11,897 bases of DNA. Source: CAYOKT01 sp964404605. GTDB taxonomy: Bacteria > Electryoneota > Electryoneia > Electryoneales > Electryoneaceae. The stretch's first letter is position 1. The number at the start of each line of letters is the position of its first letter. The notes below the pieces were generated by a model that saw only the letters and a list, made by a program, of their open reading frames with translations, was not told the origin of the DNA and ran no database searches. The position numbers and the translations under genes are program-made. The DNA is taken from assembly GCA_964404605.1 (NCBI GenBank), contig CAYOKT010000085.1, positions 1 to 11,897 of the forward strand, written 5' to 3'. This document shows positions 6,307 to 11,897 of this stretch, in pieces.

Positions 6307-6957
6307 ATGGGCCGCCGGCTCGTGGTCGGTCTCGGGAACCCGGGGCCGGAGTTCGAGCGGACTTGGCATAATCTCGGGTTTCGCGTCGTGCGGGCGCTGG
6401 CCGGTCGGATCGGTGCCTCGCTGCGTCGAAAGGGGGAGGCCCAGGTGGGCCGTGGCCGGTATGCCGGTCACGATGTCTTCCTGCTCCTTCCCCTGACCTA
6501 TATGAACCGCAGCGGGATCGCCGTGGCGAGGACGGCCCGGCGGTACGGTCTGCACGAAGAGAACATCCTCGCGGTGCTGGATGATCATGACCTGCCGCGG
6601 GGATTGCTGCGACTCCGCCGGGGTGGAGGCGATGGAGGGCACCTGGGCCTGCGAAGTGTGCTCCGGGAGCTGGGTACGCCCGAAGTCCCGCGGCTGCGCC
6701 TCGGCATCCGGGACGAGACCGTGAACCCGCGCGCGGGCGGCTACGAGGATCTCGCCGAGCGGGTCCTCGAACCGCTGACAGAGGCGGAGCGGGAGCACTT
6801 CGAGGAGATCGCCAAGGGAGCGGTTCAGGCCGTTCTCGACTGGATCGGCGGCGGGATCTATCTCGCCATGAATCGGCACAACAACCAACGTATCCAGCCG
6901 CTCACACGGGGAGAGCGGCGGGGGGATAACAGGGAGGAGCCGGAGGAGGAGGACTGA
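6307..6957 (+). CDS. pth: Peptidyl-tRNA hydrolase with altered substrate residue
   Basis: It cleaves the ester bond of peptidyl-tRNAs that drop off ribosomes, recycling tRNA. Family motifs are clear: VVGLGNPGPEFERTWHNLGF (6-25), containing the conserved Asn11 and catalytic His21; LTYMNRSG (63-70) with Asn67; and DDHDLPRG (92-99), whose Asp92 matches the catalytic Asp. The usual GGHNGLRS block is GGHLGLRS here (110-117): His112 is kept, but Leu113 replaces the Asn that in E. coli (Asn114) contacts the tRNA ester. The following strand (RLGIRDETVNPRAGG) is also divergent. At 216 residues it is somewhat longer than usual, with a charged tail rich in Arg and Glu from about 197. Most likely still a Pth, but with modified binding. 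Confidence 0.95.
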   Translation: MGRRLVVGLGNPGPEFERTWHNLGFRVVRALAGRIGASLRRKGEAQVGRGRYAGHDVFLLLPLTYMNRSGIAVARTARRYGLHEENILAVLDDHDLPRGLLRLRRGGGDGGHLGLRSVLRELGTPEVPRLRLGIRDETVNPRAGGYEDLAERVLEPLTEAEREHFEEIAKGAVQAVLDWIGGGIYLAMNRHNNQRIQPLTRGERRGDNREEPEEED

Positions 6958-6985
6958 GCCTCCGGCGAACGTGAGGGTTCAAACG

Positions 6986-9152
<2,167 letters not shown>

Positions 9153-9163
<11 letters not shown>

Positions 9164-9182
9164 TGCACCGGGAACAGGTGAA
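9153..9182 (+). repeat. 8-bp inverted repeat over the hppA stop
   Basis: TTCACCTG (9153-9160) and CAGGTGAA (9175-9182) pair perfectly around a 14-nt loop that includes the hppA stop codon. It sits just before the stronger GC hairpin at 9187-9218. The same octamer recurs at 9301 and 9914, and reversed at 3890. Confidence 0.5.
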
Positions 9183-9186
9183 ACAG

Positions 9187-9218
9187 CGCGGCCCGGCCGG
9201 TTCATCGGCCGGGCCGCG
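9187..9218 (+). terminator. 13-bp GC hairpin after hppA
   Basis: CGCGGCCCGGCCG (9187-9199) pairs perfectly with CGGCCGGGCCGCG (9206-9218) around a 6-nt loop. It lies 24 bp after the hppA stop and ahead of a separate promoter for rpsF, so it probably ends the upstream transcript. There is no T-run (TGTGTCATC follows), as is common for GC-rich terminators. Confidence 0.65.
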
Positions 9219-9252
9219 TGTGTCATCGGGTCTCGCGAGTCCGCGGGAGCTC

Positions 9253-9280
9253 TTGACCGGTGGGGCGGAAAACCTTTACT
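9253..9280 (+). promoter_or_regulatory. Predicted sigma-70 promoter of the rpsF operon
   Basis: TTGACC (9253-9258) matches five of six -35 bases. After 16 bp, TTTACT (9275-9280) matches four of six -10 bases. The predicted start near 9287 coincides with the first base pairs of the leader structure at 9286-9339. It is also preceded by the hppA terminator hairpin, supporting an independent transcription unit. Confidence 0.55.
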
Positions 9281-9285
9281 TGTCA

Positions 9286-9344
9286 GGTCTGTGCAACCCA
9301 TTCACCTGCTCCCGTCCGCGAGGCGGGAGCCGTTAGACCGGAGG
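9286..9344 (+). promoter_or_regulatory. Structured rpsF leader, S6:S18 autoregulation candidate
   Basis: Outer stem GGTCT (9286-9290) pairs with AGACC (9335-9339). Inside is a hairpin, GCTCCCG (9308-9314) with CGGGAGC (9324-9330), continued across a bulged T by CC/GG and capped by a GCGA (GNRA) tetraloop. The 3' junction between the two stems reads CCGTT, with CCG at 9330-9332 if the last pair opens. Published rpsF leaders bind the S6:S18 complex through a conserved CCG near two such stems. The Shine-Dalgarno sequence (9340-9344) abuts the outer stem, so binding could block translation. The match to the known motif is from memory and inference. Confidence 0.5.
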
Positions 9345-9349
9345 TGAGA

Positions 9350-9904
9350 GTGAAGCGACGTTACGAGACGATGTTCATCCTCGATCCGGGCCAGGAAGAG
9401 GAGAAGCTCAAGGCCCAGGTCAAGAAGGTCGAGGAGATGATTCTGGCCGCCCCGGAAGGCGAGGTGATCAGCATCGACGTCTGGGGCAAGAAGCGCCTTG
9501 CCTACGAGATCAAGGGCAAGCAGTTCGGCTACTACGTGGTTGTCGAGTTCAGGGCCGACTCCTCCTTCATCACCGATCTGAACACCTACTTCCGTTACGA
9601 CCCCCAAGTCATCCGCGCCCTGGTTATCGCGATCCCCCAGAAGGTGATCAAGCTGAAGAAGCGCCAGGAGGAGCTGAAGGAGCGCGAGGCGGAGCGCCGC
9701 GCCGAAGCGAAGGTGTCGGGCGAGTCGAAGGTGGTCGACATGCTCGAGGAGGCCGCCGCGCCGGAAGCCGCCAAGGCCGCCGCGCTGGAAGCCGCCGAGG
9801 CTGCCGCGAAGGAAGCCGCCGAGGCCGCCGCGAAGGAGTCGAAAGGGACGGCCGAGGTGAAGGAAGAGGCGAAGCCCGCGGAAGTGGAAGAGAGCGGGGA
9901 GTAG
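9350..9904 (+). CDS. rpsF: 30S ribosomal protein S6 with long Ala/Glu tail
   Basis: S6 binds the central domain of 16S rRNA as a partner of S18 on the platform of the small subunit. The core (about 1-100) is clear: KRRYETMFILDPG (2-14), the DVWGKKRLAYEIKGKQFGYY block (43-62) and FRYDPQVIRALV (81-92). From about 103 the protein continues with a charged helix (KKRQEELKEREAERRAEAK) and an Ala/Glu/Lys-rich tail to residue 184, against about 95-140 in most bacteria. The tail includes EAAEAAAK twice in tandem (147-162). The start is GTG at 9350, with GGAGGTGA immediately upstream; the earlier frame is leader RNA. It is the first gene of rpsF–rpsR–rplI with its own promoter. Confidence 0.96.
   Translation: MKRRYETMFILDPGQEEEKLKAQVKKVEEMILAAPEGEVISIDVWGKKRLAYEIKGKQFGYYVVVEFRADSSFITDLNTYFRYDPQVIRALVIAIPQKVIKLKKRQEELKEREAERRAEAKVSGESKVVDMLEEAAAPEAAKAAALEAAEAAAKEAAEAAAKESKGTAEVKEEAKPAEVEESGE
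9788..9835 (+). repeat. 24-bp tandem repeat in the S6 tail
   Basis: Two in-frame 24-bp units (9788-9811 and 9812-9835) differ by one base and each encode EAAEAAAK. This sequence favours a rigid alpha helix. Similar GCC/GAG-rich text flanks it, suggesting the tail grew by slippage or short duplication. Confidence 0.8.
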
Positions 9905-9909
9905 TGGGA

Positions 9910-9925
9910 CGGTTCACCTGAACCG
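9910..9925 (+). repeat. Inverted repeat between rpsF and rpsR
   Basis: CGGTTCA (9910-9916) and TGAACCG (9919-9925) form a perfect 7-bp inverted repeat with a CC centre, five bases after the rpsF stop. As RNA it can form a 6-bp stem with an ACCT loop. It shares a 13-base match (opposite strand) with the palindrome after tyrS at about 3888-3900. It might tune rpsR expression or mRNA stability; there is no T-run. Confidence 0.45.
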
Positions 9926-9990
9926 AAGTGTTCTGAACATCCCTCATCGTTCAAAGCAAGGCCCGTCGCTCGGCCCTGGAGGATACAGTG

Positions 9991-10215
9991 ATGATGTCGA
10001 TCCGTCGCAAGGTTGACCGTTTCAAGGAAAACGGCATCCTGTACATCGATTACAAGGATGTGAAGTTGATCAGCCGCTTCATCACCGAGCAGGGGAAGAT
10101 CATCCCCCGCCGGATCAGCGGCACCTGCGCGAAGAACCAGCGGATGCTCGAGACCGCGATCAAGCGCGCCCGGTACATGGCGCTGCTTCCCTACGTGGCC
10201 GACAACCCGCGCTGA
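9991..10215 (+). CDS. rpsR: 30S ribosomal protein S18, zinc-ligand-poor form
   Basis: S18 sits on the platform of the small subunit, next to S6. The 74-residue sequence is typical: RRKVDRF (5-11), IDYKDVKLISRFITEQGKI (19-37), PRRISGTCAKNQR (39-51) and a basic AIKRARYMALLPYV (56-69) helix and end. The CRFC pair present in zinc-type S18 is replaced by DRFK, leaving only Cys46, so this is a C-minus form. GGAGG at 9978-9982 could serve GTG 9988, ATG 9991 or ATG 9994; I chose the first ATG. The gene is in the rpsF–rpsR–rplI operon, 86 bp after rpsF and 28 bp before rplI. Confidence 0.97.
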   Translation: MMSIRRKVDRFKENGILYIDYKDVKLISRFITEQGKIIPRRISGTCAKNQRMLETAIKRARYMALLPYVADNPR

Positions 10216-10243
10216 CCCCATGCGCTGAGAAGAGGACGGAGTG

Positions 10244-10945
10244 ATGAAGGTCATCCTGCGTGAATCCTTTGAAAACCTGGGGCGCCCCGGGGATGTGGTC
10301 GAGGTGAAGGGCGGGTTCGCCCGCAACTATCTCGTGCCCAGGGGGATCGCCTATCCCTTCACGGGAATCTACAAGCACATGTTCGAGCTCGAGCGCGATG
10401 AGCTCCTGCGCCGGGATGAGGAAGCGCGCGCGAAGGCGGAGAAGCTGGCCGGCAAGGCGGCCGACCTGGAGCTCGAGTTCATCGTTCGCATGGGCGACCG
10501 CGGCAAGATGTTCGGCGCGATCACCAACGCGGATATCGCCGAGCGCCTGGCGGAAAAGGGCGTCGAGGTCGATCGCCGCAAGATCCAGCTCCCCGAGCCG
10601 ATCAAGACCACCGGCGAGCATGTCGTCGCGGTGAAGCCGCACGGCGACGTGGCGTTCAACGTGCGCGTCCTCGTCACCGCCGAGGTACCCCCGGAGGAGG
10701 TCGAGGGGGTCGAGGCGGCGGAAGCGGCGGAGGCCGTGGAAGGGGCCGCGGAGACCCCGGAACCCGACGGCCAACCGGCCGAAGCCGCCGGAGAACCGCC
10801 GGCCGGGGATGCCCCGGAAGAGGAGGAAGCCGCCCCGGTCGCCGGCGGAGAAGCGGTGGGCGAACCTGCAGGCGGCGAAGCGGTGGGCAAACCCGCTGGA
10901 CCGGCGGACGATACCGTCGCCGAGGGGCAGCAGAAGGAGGAGTGA
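10244..10945 (+). CDS. rplI: 50S ribosomal protein L9 with long acidic tail
   Basis: L9 binds domain V of 23S rRNA at the base of the L1 stalk and helps reading-frame fidelity. The full family length is present: the N-terminal RNA-binding domain (MKVILRESFENLG, then GDVVEVKGGFARNYLVPRG at 16-34), the long connecting helix (46-75), and the C-terminal domain with GKMFGAITNADIAE (87-100) and the HVVAVKPHGDV block (126-136), ending near 147. A further 86 residues follow that are rich in Glu, Ala, Pro and Gly, including GGEAVGEPA/GGEAVGKPA in tandem (201-218). Such a tail is not part of the usual ~150-residue protein. ATG 10244 was chosen over GTG 10241; AGAGG precedes it. It is the last gene before an intrinsic terminator. 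Confidence 0.96.
   Translation: MKVILRESFENLGRPGDVVEVKGGFARNYLVPRGIAYPFTGIYKHMFELERDELLRRDEEARAKAEKLAGKAADLELEFIVRMGDRGKMFGAITNADIAERLAEKGVEVDRRKIQLPEPIKTTGEHVVAVKPHGDVAFNVRVLVTAEVPPEEVEGVEAAEAAEAVEGAAETPEPDGQPAEAAGEPPAGDAPEEEEAAPVAGGEAVGEPAGGEAVGKPAGPADDTVAEGQQKEE
10844..10897 (+). repeat. 27-bp tandem repeat in the L9 tail
   Basis: Two in-frame 27-bp units (10844-10870 and 10871-10897) differ at four bases and encode GGEAVGEPA and GGEAVGKPA. They lie in the disordered acidic tail of L9, evidence that this extension expands by short duplications. Confidence 0.8.
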
Positions 10946-10997
10946 CCGGCGGCCCGCCGTTGGGCGCGGCTCCCGGGTGCAGAACGATCGCAACGCG

Positions 10998-11029
10998 GCC
11001 TCCCCACCGTCAGGGTGGGGAGGCTTTTT
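10998..11029 (+). terminator. Intrinsic terminator of rpsF-rpsR-rplI
   Basis: GCCTCCCCACC (10998-11008) pairs perfectly with GGTGGGGAGGC (11014-11024) around a 5-nt loop, followed directly by five T's (11025-11029). This is a textbook Rho-independent terminator 52 bp after the rplI stop. Confidence 0.93.
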
Positions 11030-11264
11030 CTGTCAGGCGGGCCGGCCGGCGGGGCCCGGGACGGTGCGCCCGGAAGGGCGGAGCACCGTGGGGAGAGCCA
11101 ATGCGAAGTCGGGGGCAAAACTCGAATCGCAAGGGGAGAAGGCGAAGCGCAACCGGGCGGCGGGGGGCGCAGCCCCTCCCCGCGAGCCCGGCGGGAAGCA
11201 TAAAGATTTGTTACTTATGTAATTATGCGATAGCTCTTGGGAACTCCCCGGGTCCAGTTGCCTC
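11030..11264 (+). other. Intergenic region between rplI and the rRNA promoter
   Basis: No convincing gene is visible. A strong hairpin lies at 11061-11089: ACGGTGC/GCACCGT plus GCCC/GGGC with a GGA bulge and a GGAA (GNRA) tetraloop. A smaller one lies at 11164-11176 (GGGGC-GCA-GCCCC). From about 11199 to 11235 the base composition turns sharply AT-rich (inverted repeat GCATAA at 11198-11203 and TTATGC at 11223-11228), about 65-100 bp upstream of the rRNA start site. It may bind an activating or nucleoid protein. Confidence 0.45.
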
Positions 11265-11293
11265 TTGACTCGCCGGGGTGGACCCGATATACT
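11265..11293 (+). promoter_or_regulatory. rRNA operon promoter
   Basis: TTGACT (11265-11270), a 17-bp spacer and TATACT (11288-11293) are close to the sigma-70 consensus, five of six bases at each element with ideal spacing. Transcription should start near 11300, about 270 nt upstream of mature 16S. This is the strongest promoter visible in the window, as expected for an rRNA operon. Confidence 0.85.
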
Positions 11294-11571
11294 TCCCGGT
11301 GCGCCCGCGGCGTGTGTCGGCGGGCGCATTTCTTGCGCACCGCAGTGTGCGCGAGTCGCTGGAGGCGCTTCATATTGACTTCGGCGAAGCAGAGCATGTA
11401 CCTTTGAGTCTGCCGAAAGATTGCGGCGGACGGACAAAGTTGACGGTTACCGAGTCGCGTGAAACTCGTGGCGGGGCTCGGTTTTCCATCGGTTCTTTGA
11501 CAAGCGTACACGTCGACGCGCGGTGCATTGAAGCATTGCTTCAAAACACCACCCTAAAGTGTGTCTTGTCT
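11294..11571 (+). other. Pre-16S leader with boxA-like site
   Basis: This is the transcribed leader of the rRNA operon. Small hairpins GCGCA-TTTCT-TGCGC and CGCAC/GTGCG occur near its start (about 11324-11352). GTTCTTTGACA (11492-11502) resembles the boxA antitermination element, which binds NusB/S10. TTGAAGC-ATT-GCTTCAA (11528-11544) is a perfect 7-bp hairpin shortly before mature 16S. The RNase III partner strand would lie beyond the window, downstream of 16S. Confidence 0.6.

Positions 11572-11897
<326 letters not shown>

Noticed and set aside
6971..6985. GTG 6971 as hppA start
   Set aside because: It has no Shine-Dalgarno, and its own GTGAGGG sequence serves as the site for ATG 6986, where the family's N-terminal helix begins.
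11375..11410. Second rRNA promoter with TTGACT at 11375
   Set aside because: No acceptable -10 at 16-18 bp (best candidates match only three of six bases).

Overview
This is a high-GC bacterial chromosome segment that is mostly core translation machinery and ends inside a ribosomal RNA operon. The 5' end of the 16S gene reads CTAGCGGGGGGCTTAACAC where many lineages have a GGCGGCGTGC-type sequence. That wording, the gene order spoVG–tRNA-Gln–prs–rplY–pth–(hppA)–rpsF–rpsR–rplI, and a cation-pumping pyrophosphatase suggest a free-living bacterium of the former deltaproteobacterial or FCB-type candidate lineages. I cannot place it more precisely by eye.

Layout. (a) Positions 1-1803, minus strand: an apparent three-gene operon. 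It starts with a conserved protein that may have a deoxyhypusine-synthase-like fold, continues with a small unknown protein, and ends with a GtrA-family membrane protein translationally coupled to it by an ATGA overlap. A 16-bp inverted repeat lies just upstream of the first gene. (b) 1917-2199, minus: a perfect 11-bp hairpin and a 69-residue Cys/His-rich protein with an SHGLCPRC motif. (c) 2586-3866, plus: tyrS, after a leader of about 390 nt. (d) 4181-6957, plus: spoVG, tRNA-Gln(UUG), prs, rplY (CTC/TL5 type) and pth, closely packed. (e) 6986-9163: a membrane pyrophosphatase whose residues predict K+ dependence and probable Na+ transport, closed by a 13-bp hairpin. (f) 9253-10945: rpsF–rpsR–rplI with its own promoter and a structured leader resembling the S6:S18 autoregulatory motif, closed by a textbook intrinsic terminator. 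(g) 11265-11897: a near-consensus promoter (TTGACT-N17-TATACT), a leader of about 270 nt with a boxA-like sequence, and the first ~326 nt of 16S rRNA.

How the genes fit together: PRPP synthesis, tRNA charging, peptidyl-tRNA recycling, ribosomal proteins of both subunits and rRNA are clustered. The pyrophosphatase may recover energy from the PPi produced by aminoacylation and nucleotide polymerisation. Several translation proteins here (L25, S6, L9, and more modestly Pth) carry extra acidic C-terminal tails, an unusual shared trait. I saw no mobile element, CRISPR array or obviously foreign DNA. The most notable items are the S6:S18-like leader with a promoter that would start transcription at its first stem, the Pth with Leu replacing a normally conserved Asn, the shared acidic tails, the tRNA-prs junction, and the unknown minus-strand operon with its palindromic site.
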